Source of the DNA: Fibrobacterota bacterium
GTDB lineage: Bacteria > Fibrobacterota > Chitinivibrionia > Chitinivibrionales > Chitinispirillaceae
Reading direction: 5' to 3'
Length of the DNA stretch: 64,000 nt
NCBI GenBank assembly: GCA_023436145.1
Contig: JAEZKP010000073.1
Location: 62,001 to 126,000, forward strand
Made by a program: the position numbers and the translations under genes
Notes under the pieces: generated by a model
Database searches by the model: none
Told to the model about the DNA's origin: nothing
What the model saw: the letters and a program-made list of their open reading frames with translations, nothing else
Shown: one piece after another, positions 27,721 through 36,076 of the stretch
How positions within the stretch are numbered: position 1 is the first letter of the stretch
Layout of the letters: every line of letters starts with the position of its first letter

Positions 27721-28917
27721 ATGAGAAGAATTGAACGGATACCTGAATCCATTTTTGGTATGGAGAACAGCTCAGTAGATGCAAACCGTTTTTACACAAT
27801 TCTTCTAGATGCCAAAGCGGCCAATGTTTCTGAGAACATGTGTGATATTGCAGAGAAGTTGCTTACTGGTGAGAAGGAGAACGCTAAAATTGCGCTTGAA
27901 CAACTTTGGAGTCTGAAGAAAAATCTGGTAACTGAGACCAACTCTACTATAGATCTGCTCATCAATTTCTACCAGGATAAAATGGATATCCTCCGTACTA
28001 AAGAGGAACATATCAAGAAGGTCAGTCGTGATTCCAGAAATCTGCTGGAAGAGAAACGAAAAAGAGATGAGGAATTTGCTTCTATTAAACAGCAGATATT
28101 GGATTGCAACAATGAATTGAGAGAATTGAATTCCAAACTTGAGAAACTCAAGACAAAAGAGCAGGAGTTGTCGCTTATCGAACAGCAGCTGAAAAAGGAG
28201 CTCAATTCCAATGAAAATGAGATTGTTAACGGACTCTACGAGATAATCCTTTCTCAACAAGGAAAGGCTCAGGAAATCGTTGAAGAGGAAGCTTATTCAA
28301 AAGAGATTCAAAATAATCAGAACACCATTGAGCAGATTCAATCTGTGCAGGACGAGATTGAGAAGCAGGAATCGGTGAAATGCTCAGAGCAAGCACCAGC
28401 GCTTGAGCAGGCTCTGGCAGCACTTCCGGTTAATGAAGCTGAAAGTTCGACTGGCTCAGTGCCTGTTATTCAGGAAGTAATAGCTCAAGTTCCTCCTTTC
28501 CCTAAATCGGTTGTTAAGACTACCAGGGGAAGAGTCATAGGGGAGTATTATTATGACGGCGGTGTTTACAAGAATAAACGTCATTATATTTTTAACAGCA
28601 GATTTTTTAATGAACAGCTTTCGATGAATATCAAGCTATTGAAACAAAGATTTGATCAGAATATTTATTCAGAGATTCAGAAGATGATTGAGGATGCTCA
28701 TAATAGAATCTCAGAGAGTGACAAACTTCATTATGAGGTCTCAACAAACGAGATATTGAACACGAAGACACTCAAGAAATTGTGGCAGGATGTAAAAAAC
28801 CGGGATATCGATGAGGTTGACCGGTTCAGCAACCGGCTTCGCGCTAAGATTGAGATGCTTGGTTTAAATTATACCATTATGTTGCAGGAACAGATGAAGC
28901 GGTGCACGGAAAACTGA
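27721..28917 (+). CDS. Coiled-coil protein of unknown function
   Basis: 398 residues, cytoplasmic by sequence. Residues 1-80 are a helical head. About 85-180 is a long charged coiled coil (heptad-like KLEKLKTKEQELSLIEQQLK). About 185-255 is a Gln/Glu/Pro-rich linker. About 260-398 is a compact C-terminal domain opening with RGRVIGEYYYDGG and KNKRHYIFNSRFF and rich in aromatic and basic residues. I recognise no family. A strong promoter and AAGGA ribosome site suggest good expression. The stop codon overlaps the GTG start of the AraC-type gene, so the two are coupled. It could be a scaffold or a partner that controls the membrane regulator, but that is only inference from position. Confidence 0.75.
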   Translation: MRRIERIPESIFGMENSSVDANRFYTILLDAKAANVSENMCDIAEKLLTGEKENAKIALEQLWSLKKNLVTETNSTIDLLINFYQDKMDILRTKEEHIKKVSRDSRNLLEEKRKRDEEFASIKQQILDCNNELRELNSKLEKLKTKEQELSLIEQQLKKELNSNENEIVNGLYEIILSQQGKAQEIVEEEAYSKEIQNNQNTIEQIQSVQDEIEKQESVKCSEQAPALEQALAALPVNEAESSTGSVPVIQEVIAQVPPFPKSVVKTTRGRVIGEYYYDGGVYKNKRHYIFNSRFFNEQLSMNIKLLKQRFDQNIYSEIQKMIEDAHNRISESDKLHYEVSTNEILNTKTLKKLWQDVKNRDIDEVDRFSNRLRAKIEMLGLNYTIMLQEQMKRCTEN

Positions 28918-29675
28918 GTGTCAGGATCTATTTAGTTGCAATTCTGATATTTCAGAGTACAGTAATTGCAGAGAAACCAAAACCGGTATTCTCAGATAAT
29001 AATCCGGTTTCCAAGATTTTGGTTGTGACTTCGCCTACAAATGGTACTGTACCTGATGAGAGTCTGCATAAAAGCAAGCAAACCGGTAGATTTAAGAGCG
29101 GCAAATTTTTCTCCGGAAACGGTAAGAAGACTGTTTCCAAAGAGCTTGTGCAGAAAATAAAGGATGCCACAGGGAATAGCTTGAAACCCTGTTGGTTGCG
29201 GGTAAAGGAAAAGCGCGCTAATATCCTAATCTTATTTGTCTGCCTCATAAGCATTCTTATTCTCATTCACCAATTTCGCAGAAGTGGAAAAATTAACCGG
29301 TTCATGACCACCACCAGATTATCGGTAATGAACAGTGTGGTACAGCAGGCTTGCAGGTACATTGAAAAAAATCATGCAAAAGCGGATTTGACTGTCGAGC
29401 AGATGTGCAATGACCTGGTAACCGGGAGAGCTTATGTGGAAGCTCTTTTCAAAAAAGAACTGGGGATGAAGGTAGGCGATTTCATCGATCAGGTGCGAAT
29501 AAACAGAGTAAAGATTCTGATTAACAAGGATCCGCTTCTGTCATTATCAGAAATAGCCGCAGCCACCGGGTTTTCAGATGAAAAACAGTGTTTAGTAAAG
29601 TTTCAGCATATCTGCGGTGTGGATCTTGAGACTTACCGTAACAAGCTGGGGCATGACAGCAGTCAATATTTTTAA
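28902..29675 (+). CDS. Membrane-tethered AraC-family regulator
   Basis: 257 residues: an N-terminal hydrophobic signal or anchor (about 6-24), a ~80-residue presumably periplasmic segment, a clear membrane helix (about 108-126, ILILFVCLISILILI), then a C-terminal AraC-type double helix-turn-helix (about 150-250). The HTH shows the family pattern: LTVEQMCNDL...YVEALFKKELGMKVGDFI, RVKILINKDPLLSLSEIAAATGFSD, F..CGV....YR (quoted in parts). It would be a one-component regulator that senses outside the inner membrane and binds DNA inside. No ligand domain is recognisable. The GTG start overlaps the upstream gene by 16 nt. A TTG at 28934 is an alternative but would shorten the signal segment. Confidence 0.72.
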   Translation: MHGKLSVRIYLVAILIFQSTVIAEKPKPVFSDNNPVSKILVVTSPTNGTVPDESLHKSKQTGRFKSGKFFSGNGKKTVSKELVQKIKDATGNSLKPCWLRVKEKRANILILFVCLISILILIHQFRRSGKINRFMTTTRLSVMNSVVQQACRYIEKNHAKADLTVEQMCNDLVTGRAYVEALFKKELGMKVGDFIDQVRINRVKILINKDPLLSLSEIAAATGFSDEKQCLVKFQHICGVDLETYRNKLGHDSSQYF

Positions 29676-29732
29676 ACTCTTTTTTCCAGTTCTCCTAGTT
29701 ATTTTTCCCACATTAAACAGCAGGTTTCAGTG

Positions 29733-31094
29733 ATGAGTAAAGTGTTTTTGGTTATGGCGGTTTTAAGCAGTTTTTTATTTGCCGGAATCGAAAAAGAGAA
29801 ATGGGAAGCGATTAAATTTAATGACTCCCTGGAAGTGTTACACAATGGTCAACATGCCGGAGTTCTCAACAGCAGTTTAATAACAGCAGACTCGGTGGTG
29901 GAGTTAATTGTTAATCTGGATATGGGGACTTCATTGCATGAAAAGAGAAATTATAACTTTGAGGGTATGCTTGTTTCTGCAGAGCAGGTGATGATCAGTT
30001 CGTCAGGAAGGAACAGCTGGAAGCTTTTCTGTGAATCGGGTGAGTGGACTCTTTTGTCTTTAACCGGCGGAGTTGAGCGGCAGAAGAAAGTATCACCAGT
30101 CAGAGAGTCGATCGGTTCTCTTTACGAAATCTACGACGGTATCATTAATTCTTCTCTGGAAGTCGGGAAGAGCTGGAATGATACCACATTTGAGCTTATT
30201 TCAGCAGAATATGTTATAACTAATACGGTATGTAGAGAGAAACCGGTCAAAGAAAACGGTTATAACTGGATATTGGTGAGCAAAAATAGTGTTACTGGCA
30301 GGGATGAGATCTGGAAGCTGGACAGAAATGGGAAAACTGTGTACCGGGAGATATACCCTTTTACTGCCAGAGTGAGCAATATTGGTTCAGAGGGAGCAGC
30401 GATTGAACAAGCGAACCTGGTTGAGGCGTTCAAGATCTGGGTAAAAAGAAGAGCTTTAACATCAGAGAGAATATTATTAACTTTCGATTCTACATTTCAG
30501 CTTGATTCTTCTGTGTTTTGTTATTATCAGAAGAGTGGAAACGGCTATATGCAGAAGGCTGAGAAACAGGAGTGCGGTAGTTTACAAACAGGTGACAAGC
30601 TTGCAGATTCTCTGCTGATCCATACTTTGCCAACTTCAACAATGCAGTCGGATCATCCCGATATTATAAGGCTTTCAAAGAGCATACAAAAGAATTCCGA
30701 TTCGTTGTGTGTATTGGTGCGCATGTTTAACGACACAGTTTACCGGATGTTAAAAAAACGGAATACGGCTACCTTTTCCAGCGCAGTTGAGACCCTGAAG
30801 TCTGGTTTTGGAGATTGTGGAGAGCACGCGGTTTTGCTGGCAGCTTTGTTACGGGCAGCAGGAATACCAGCGAGAGTGGTGATGGGGTTGGTTTATATGA
30901 AATCCGGGAGGGGTTATTATTATCATGCCTGGGTCAGTGCATATACGGGGCAGTGGGTTTTTGCTGATCCCTCACATGGTCTGTTTCCTGCAGATCGTGA
31001 CAGGATACCATTGATGATTGATGATACCGGGGAGAGATATCTTCAGTTATCAAAGCTTTTTGGCAGGATAAGGATTGAATATAAGCGGAAGTAA
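29733..31094 (+). CDS. Exported transglutaminase-like (papain-fold) protein
   Basis: 453 residues with a signal peptide (VFLVMAVLSSFLFA|G). The C-terminal ~120 residues contain a transglutaminase-core domain with the Cys-His-Asp triad: GDCGEHAVLLAALLRAAGIPARVV (Cys at the start; quoted to show GDCGEHA and AGIPARVV), YYHAWVSAY (His), and VFADPSHG (Asp). The N-terminal ~300 residues are beta-rich and of unknown fold. Such bacterial proteins act as periplasmic peptidases or acyltransferases on proteins or peptidoglycan. The ATG at 29733 with AGG 8 nt upstream is preferred over the GTG one codon earlier. It follows the membrane AraC gene by 57 nt and may be its target or partner. Confidence 0.8.
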   Translation: MSKVFLVMAVLSSFLFAGIEKEKWEAIKFNDSLEVLHNGQHAGVLNSSLITADSVVELIVNLDMGTSLHEKRNYNFEGMLVSAEQVMISSSGRNSWKLFCESGEWTLLSLTGGVERQKKVSPVRESIGSLYEIYDGIINSSLEVGKSWNDTTFELISAEYVITNTVCREKPVKENGYNWILVSKNSVTGRDEIWKLDRNGKTVYREIYPFTARVSNIGSEGAAIEQANLVEAFKIWVKRRALTSERILLTFDSTFQLDSSVFCYYQKSGNGYMQKAEKQECGSLQTGDKLADSLLIHTLPTSTMQSDHPDIIRLSKSIQKNSDSLCVLVRMFNDTVYRMLKKRNTATFSSAVETLKSGFGDCGEHAVLLAALLRAAGIPARVVMGLVYMKSGRGYYYHAWVSAYTGQWVFADPSHGLFPADRDRIPLMIDDTGERYLQLSKLFGRIRIEYKRK

Positions 31095-31206
31095 TATTGG
31101 TGGCTTCTGATAGAGAAAAATATCTTGCCAATTCAGGAATTATAAGATATTTTGAAACGTTTGATAGGCAATAATCCTTCGGCCTGTCAAATCCGCAAGT
31201 TTTTTT

Positions 31207-31280
31207 CGGAGTGTAGCGCAGCCTGGTAGCGCACTTGGTTCGGGACCAAGGAGTCGGAGGTTCAAATCCTCTCACTCCGA
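31207..31280 (+). tRNA. tRNA-Pro (anticodon CGG)
   Basis: A complete cloverleaf. Acceptor CGGAGTG pairs with CACTCCG, and the D arm is GCGC...GCGC with the invariant GG. Anticodon stem CTTGG/CCAAG holds loop TTCGGGA (anticodon CGG, reading CCG proline codons). T arm is GGAGG-TTCAAAT-CCTCT, and the discriminator is A at 31280. CCA is not encoded. Length 74 nt. Confidence 0.97.
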
Positions 31281-31320
31281 TTCATCTATTATAATTTACC
31301 CTTTGCATTGCGAGATATCA

Positions 31321-32109
31321 GTGAATCAGCTTTCCAGTTTATACCAATATCCTTTACATTTATTCGATATGAATTTTGGAGAGATATCTCGACATATACA
31401 ACGTTGTCCTTCGCTTATAGTACCGGTAGGTTCTCTGGAACCGGTGGGCCTTTATGGTGGGATAGGATTACTTAGCTGTTGTGCAGAGGTGTTGGCGGAA
31501 GCTTTATCATCAAAGCTTAAGGTGCTTATGGCCCCGGTAATTCATTACAGTTGCACTACAGCGTTCAAGTCATTTGAGGGTTGTGCAGGGATACGGGAAA
31601 GGACTCTTATCAATCTGCTTACAGAGACATGCCGTGACTGGATATTTCAGGGATTCAGGAATATACTTTTAATAAACGTTTCATCAGAGAATGATGACGC
31701 TTTGGGCAGTGCTGTGAAAAGGCTTAACAGCGGTGCTGAAAAAGTAAAGTTTTTCTCATTACAGTCAGATCTCAGGATAACAGACCGGCTAACCCATTAC
31801 AGGGCTATTAAGGAGCTGGGGAGGTCGGAATATCTGATTCTTTCACTGGCTAAATATTTGTTTTCTGATATGCTTAGAGATGGGCATCATGACAGGGGGC
31901 ATAGTCTGCCCGATGTGAAACAGTTTCAGAACTGGAAAAAAAGAGGGAAAGACCCTCAACTTTTCAGAAAGATGTTTCCGCTGGGGTCTACATCTGAGTT
32001 AATTGCAGGGGTGGATATTGAGATTGGAAGAGAATTGTTCGATTTTATTATAAAGACACTGGAAGATGAATTTACACCTTTTTTGAATGTACCGCAAAAT
32101 GCTGCTTAA
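31321..32109 (+). CDS. Creatininase-fold protein lacking the usual metal ligands
   Basis: About 262 residues related to the creatininase/creatinine amidohydrolase family: LIVPVGSLEPVGLYGG aligns with the family block LPVGSxEQHGPHLPLGTD, followed by VMAP-like VLMAPVIHY and GFRNILLINVSSEND, aligning with GFxxIxxxNGHGGN. In this protein the HGPH histidines, the aspartate and the HGGN block are replaced (E retained, H to V/Y, D to L, NGHGGN to NVSSEND), so the di-metal amidohydrolase site appears lost. It may be a non-catalytic paralogue or have another activity. The GTG at 31321 (GAG upstream) is my choice. TTG at 31303 and ATG at 31369 are alternatives. It overlaps the start of the M16 peptidase gene. 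Confidence 0.62.
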   Translation: MNQLSSLYQYPLHLFDMNFGEISRHIQRCPSLIVPVGSLEPVGLYGGIGLLSCCAEVLAEALSSKLKVLMAPVIHYSCTTAFKSFEGCAGIRERTLINLLTETCRDWIFQGFRNILLINVSSENDDALGSAVKRLNSGAEKVKFFSLQSDLRITDRLTHYRAIKELGRSEYLILSLAKYLFSDMLRDGHHDRGHSLPDVKQFQNWKKRGKDPQLFRKMFPLGSTSELIAGVDIEIGRELFDFIIKTLEDEFTPFLNVPQNAA

Positions 32110-33415
32110 TAATATAAAAGAGTTACAGCTTGACAATGGGCTTAAGGCTATCTGTTTGAAAAAAGATGGAGCCCCGATTGTTTCCATACAGCTCTGGTAT
32201 AAAACCGGTAGTATTCATGAGCATGAGGGGATAAGGGGTATCAGTCATGTTCTTGAGCACATGATGTTCAGGGGATCGGCTAAATACAAGCCGGAGGAAC
32301 ATGCTAACCGGATCAATGCGGTGGGTGGACATTCGAATGCCTTTACTGCTGAGGATATGACAGTATATATGAACAGTGTTCCATGTAAATCACTGGAAAT
32401 GGTTCTTGAAATGGAAGCTGATCGTATGGATGGTTTACGATTGGAAAGAAATCTCTTTGAGACTGAGCAGAAGGTGATTATTGAAGAATACCATACCTAT
32501 ATGAATAATCCGTTGACTAAGTCATTTCTGGAATTCAGACAGGAATTTTTCAGAAATCATCCTTATGAGGTAAGTCCATTGGGTAAACTGCAGGATCTGC
32601 AGGCTTTGACTGTTGAGCAATGCAGAAATTACTATCAGCAATGGTACTCTCCTGAAAATGTCATTTTAGTGATAGTGGGTGATTTTGAGGAAGACAATGT
32701 GTTTTCGATGATACAGGAGTATTTTGGGAATAAAAGGCAATCAGGTGGTGCGGGCAGAGTGGATTTGACGCATACAGTCAGCATGAATATGGCAAGCCGG
32801 ATGAGTCGGAGAGTGGAGTTTGATGTGCCGATACTGATAGTGGGGTATCCTGCGCCGCCTTCATCGCATGAAGATGCAGTTCCCATGGAGATAATGCAGC
32901 AGGTGCTTTCAGGAGGAGAGAGCAGCAGACTGCACCGGGAGATTGTGAGAAAACAATCGGTAGCGGTGATGGCTGGTGGAATTAATCATATGTTGAAGCT
33001 GGCCGGGATGTCACTGTTTTTTGCGGCATTTACTCCTGATATTGCTGTTTCCCGTGTGGAAAAAGCGGTACTAGAGCAGATAAAGAGGATTAAGACTGAG
33101 GGTATTACCATTGCAGAGATGGAGAAAATAAAAAACAGCACGCTTACCAATCGTATTTTTGAGCTATACAATGTAGATAATATTTGTCAGAAAATCGGGT
33201 ACAGTGAATGTATCGAGGGTGATTACCGGTTGTGGGTCAGACGGCTGGACGCGTTGAAATCACTGGATGGCAGCAGGCTAATGGATGTGGCGCAAGCGTA
33301 CTGGGACGATTCAAAATGTCACTTGCTTCATCTGCAGCCATCAAAGGTGAACCCACTTCTTTTTGCCGGTGGCATTTTTCGCAGAATATTCAGTAAACTG
33401 AGGCGGGCAAACTGA
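32099..33415 (+). CDS. M16-family zinc metallopeptidase, catalytic subunit
   Basis: Pitrilysin/processing-peptidase-like protein of about 438 residues. The inverted zinc motif HxxEH (HVLEH) is at about 50-54, with the third ligand Glu about 76 residues later in EQKVIIEEY. The middle part has the usual NPLTKSFLEFRQEFF..HPY..SPLG and a C-terminal M16C domain. With the inactive partner encoded next door (TGATG overlap) it probably forms a two-subunit clamshell peptidase like other bacterial M16B pairs. No signal peptide is seen, so it is probably cytoplasmic. The start is uncertain: ATG at 32087 or 32099, neither with a clear ribosome site. The gene begins inside the end of the creatininase-like gene. 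Confidence 0.9.
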   Translation: MLLNNIKELQLDNGLKAICLKKDGAPIVSIQLWYKTGSIHEHEGIRGISHVLEHMMFRGSAKYKPEEHANRINAVGGHSNAFTAEDMTVYMNSVPCKSLEMVLEMEADRMDGLRLERNLFETEQKVIIEEYHTYMNNPLTKSFLEFRQEFFRNHPYEVSPLGKLQDLQALTVEQCRNYYQQWYSPENVILVIVGDFEEDNVFSMIQEYFGNKRQSGGAGRVDLTHTVSMNMASRMSRRVEFDVPILIVGYPAPPSSHEDAVPMEIMQQVLSGGESSRLHREIVRKQSVAVMAGGINHMLKLAGMSLFFAAFTPDIAVSRVEKAVLEQIKRIKTEGITIAEMEKIKNSTLTNRIFELYNVDNICQKIGYSECIEGDYRLWVRRLDALKSLDGSRLMDVAQAYWDDSKCHLLHLQPSKVNPLLFAGGIFRRIFSKLRRAN

Positions 33416-34737
33416 TGGCAGGTATTTATAAATTTCCAGAAGCAGATGAAGTTGTGCTTTCAAATGGATTACGTCTGATCCTGGTTGCGGATAATGAACA
33501 GGATGGCTTTATCGGTATTATTCAGTTTTCCACCGGGACATTTTCTGATCCGCCTGGTTTTGAAGGGACAGTGGAGTTATGTACCGGTCTTCTTCAGAAG
33601 GGGTGCGGGCAGTATAGTGCCGAGCAGTTCAATGAGAAGATGGAATATGCGGGAGCATCGCTTTTCTCTGATATAGGAGAAGAGCATGTGGCGCTGGGGG
33701 TACGTATGCTTGCTTCTAAGGAGCAGGAGGTTTTTCCGTTATTCTGGAAAATGATTTCTGAACCTGTAATGGAACAGCATGAGTTCAGCCGTTTACAGCG
33801 TGAGATGATTACCGGGTTGAGAGCTGAAATTTCAGAACCCGCAGTACTGGCTAACCGTCATTTTTACAGGGAACTTGCCAGCAGGGAACATCCGGCCGGG
33901 AGGTTTTATTCTATAGGAGCTATAAAAAATATTACGTTGGAGGGGGTAAAGAAGTTTTATAGAGATCATTTCTCTCCCTCGAATGCGGTGCTGGTTATAG
34001 CGGGAAATTTTGATCCAGGTAAATTTAAAGAGCATTATTTATCACTTTTACTGGAGTTTAAAAATGTTAATAATGCATCATCGGTTATAGCATCGTCGGT
34101 GGGGTTGCCCCGCAGGTCGGTGCGTTTGATTGATAAACCAGTCCTTACCCAGTCATCAATAATCATAGGTCATAATGCTCCAGGAGAGTTGTTTACGCGC
34201 AAAGCTGAATTAGCCCTGGCTAATTACATTTTAGGCGGGGGGAATTTTTCCTCCAGGCTTATGAGCCGGATTCGCAGCTCTGATGGCAGGACATATGGAG
34301 TCAGCTCTCAGATTGCTTCAGAGCGGTATTTCGGGGCATTTCTGATTCAGACATCGACTCAGAACAGCCAGGTGGTGACAGTAATCCGATCGATTATGGA
34401 TGCCTTGAAAGAATTCTGTGAGAATGGAGTGGAGCAGAAGGAACTGGAGAATGCCAAGCAGTTTGCTATTGGCAATATGGCTTTTCAGTTGGAGGGGATC
34501 GGTAATATTGCGGAGAAGCTTTTATGGCTTCGTTTTTATGACAGAGCCAACTCCTATATTGAGAAATTTGATGAGATGATTAATAGTATCAGTCTTGAAG
34601 CTGTGAATGAGACGATACGGACCTGTTTTTTTCCTGAAAATCTTATTGTAGTGGTTGTAGGTCGCAAGGCTCAGATTTCTAAGCAGCTCAAAGAGTTGGG
34701 GCCTCTGACCAGTTATCATTATCGGGACAGGTTTTAG
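33415..34737 (+). CDS. M16-family peptidase-like protein, non-catalytic subunit
   Basis: 440 residues, M16 fold. Where the catalytic subunit has GISHVLEHMMFRG this protein has GTVELCTGLLQKG, so all three zinc-motif residues (H, E, H) are replaced. It keeps the C-terminal R/Y motif (SRLMSRIRSSDGRTYG) that, in known bacterial M16B heterodimers, is supplied by the inactive subunit to the shared substrate cavity. This division of labour strongly supports a heterodimer with the upstream product. Start and stop codons overlap (TGATG). Confidence 0.9.
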   Translation: MAGIYKFPEADEVVLSNGLRLILVADNEQDGFIGIIQFSTGTFSDPPGFEGTVELCTGLLQKGCGQYSAEQFNEKMEYAGASLFSDIGEEHVALGVRMLASKEQEVFPLFWKMISEPVMEQHEFSRLQREMITGLRAEISEPAVLANRHFYRELASREHPAGRFYSIGAIKNITLEGVKKFYRDHFSPSNAVLVIAGNFDPGKFKEHYLSLLLEFKNVNNASSVIASSVGLPRRSVRLIDKPVLTQSSIIIGHNAPGELFTRKAELALANYILGGGNFSSRLMSRIRSSDGRTYGVSSQIASERYFGAFLIQTSTQNSQVVTVIRSIMDALKEFCENGVEQKELENAKQFAIGNMAFQLEGIGNIAEKLLWLRFYDRANSYIEKFDEMINSISLEAVNETIRTCFFPENLIVVVVGRKAQISKQLKELGPLTSYHYRDRF

Positions 34738-34789
34738 GGTGTTTTCAAATTTTCTGGCATGAAACATTCATAAACTATATTTCAGTATT

Positions 34790-35314
34790 ATGGTATCTGT
34801 GGTATTAAGCCTTGGCAGTAATCTTGGTGATCAGTATTTCTATATCTGCCAAATGGAGAAGGCACTTCGCACTATATTGAAAGGGACGCTGGCCAGATCA
34901 GATCTGATGAAAACTGAGCCGGTGGGGGTGAAGGACCAGTTATGGTTTCTAAACCGAATTATTAGTGGGAGCTTTGATGGAACAGCACGGCAATTGCTGG
35001 AATCTACCAGGCATATAGAAGAAAGTCTGGGGCGTGAGAAAAAGGGCCAGATGGCATCCAGAACAGCGGATATTGATATTTTGCTTTTTGGTGAACAGAT
35101 CATTAATGATGCGGATCTGATAGTTCCTCACCCTCGGATGTTATGGAGGAGATTTTGTATTGAAGGGATGAATCAGATCGTTCCGCAATGGCGTGTTCCA
35201 GGTACAGAGATGTCAGTTTCACAGCATTTTAAGCAGATGAGTCCACAGCTCAGAGCTCAAAGGATTTTTATTTCTCATGAAAAAGGATCAGATTGCAGCG
35301 ATGGCAGACCATGA
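34790..35314 (+). CDS. folK: 2-amino-4-hydroxy-6-hydroxymethyldihydropteridine pyrophosphokinase FolK
   Basis: Transfers pyrophosphate from ATP to 6-hydroxymethyl-dihydropterin in folate synthesis. 174 residues. Diagnostic blocks are LSLGSNLGD at the N-terminus, TEPVGVKDQLWFLN, the metal-binding TADIDILLFG and VPHPRMLWRRF. It lies 52 nt after the M16 pair and overlaps the deoxynucleoside kinase gene by 38 nt. No other folate gene is in the window. Confidence 0.93.
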   Translation: MVSVVLSLGSNLGDQYFYICQMEKALRTILKGTLARSDLMKTEPVGVKDQLWFLNRIISGSFDGTARQLLESTRHIEESLGREKKGQMASRTADIDILLFGEQIINDADLIVPHPRMLWRRFCIEGMNQIVPQWRVPGTEMSVSQHFKQMSPQLRAQRIFISHEKGSDCSDGRP

Positions 35315-36023
35315 AAGTCGAAGTTTATTACATTTCAATTACCTTTGTATTGAAGGAGTGATAGGGGCAGGCAAGACTTCATTGAGTTATTTGCTTGCGG
35401 AGCGGTTTAATGCCAGAACTATTCTTGAGGAGGCAGAGGAGAATCCTTTTCTTTCCAAGTTTTATGCTGACCGGCGGATGTTTGCTTTTCAGACCCAGCT
35501 ATGGTTTCTGGTGTCCCGTTATAAGCAGTTATCGATGATGGTTGCACAGCAGGATTTGTTTCATCAGGTAACCATCTGTGATTATATGTTTGCCAAAGAC
35601 CGTATATTTGCCAACATTAATCTGGATGAGGACGAGCTTATTCTTTACAACCATCTCACCAGGGTTATGGAATCCTCTATTGCCCAGCCAGACCTGGTGG
35701 TGTATCTGCAGACCTCCACAGATGTCCTGCTTAAAAGAATCGAGAAGAGGGGGCGTACCTATGAGTACAATATGGATCGTGATTATATAGATTTGCTAAA
35801 TCAGGCCTATAACCACTTTTTTTTCCACTACAGCAGCACGCCTTTGCTTATAATAAATACCAACGATATTGATTTTGTAAATAATCCCGATGATTTCGAG
35901 GAGCTGGTTGAGCAGATACTCAGAGCCAAAAATGGTACTTCTTATTACCAGCCGATGGGTTCCAGAGACAAGACCCTGATCGAGGAGCGCAGAGCAGGCA
36001 GGAAAAGAAATGATGCACTTTAA
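35277..36023 (+). CDS. Deoxynucleoside kinase (dGK/dAK/dCK-type)
   Basis: Phosphorylates deoxynucleosides for salvage into dNTPs. 248 residues with P-loop GVIGAGKT at about 28-35, the LLEE-like ILEEAEENPF, the DR[SY]-type segment CDYMFAKDRIF, and the lid RIEKRGRTYEYNMDRDY. Which base is preferred cannot be told. Folate, deoxynucleoside kinase and pantothenate genes are found together in other FCB bacteria. The start at 35277 overlaps folK. ATG at 35301 is an alternative. Confidence 0.88.
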   Translation: MKKDQIAAMADHESRSLLHFNYLCIEGVIGAGKTSLSYLLAERFNARTILEEAEENPFLSKFYADRRMFAFQTQLWFLVSRYKQLSMMVAQQDLFHQVTICDYMFAKDRIFANINLDEDELILYNHLTRVMESSIAQPDLVVYLQTSTDVLLKRIEKRGRTYEYNMDRDYIDLLNQAYNHFFFHYSSTPLLIINTNDIDFVNNPDDFEELVEQILRAKNGTSYYQPMGSRDKTLIEERRAGRKRNDAL

Positions 36024-36076
36024 GTAAAAGGCTTTTTGCATTTGCTCATAAATTGATTAAAAGGAAAAACTATTAT

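Noticed and set aside
27805..28260. 151-codon minus-strand frame opposite the coiled-coil gene
   Set aside because: Leu/Phe/Ile-rich shadow of Glu/Lys/Gln codons on the other strand, no ribosome site or homologous motif.
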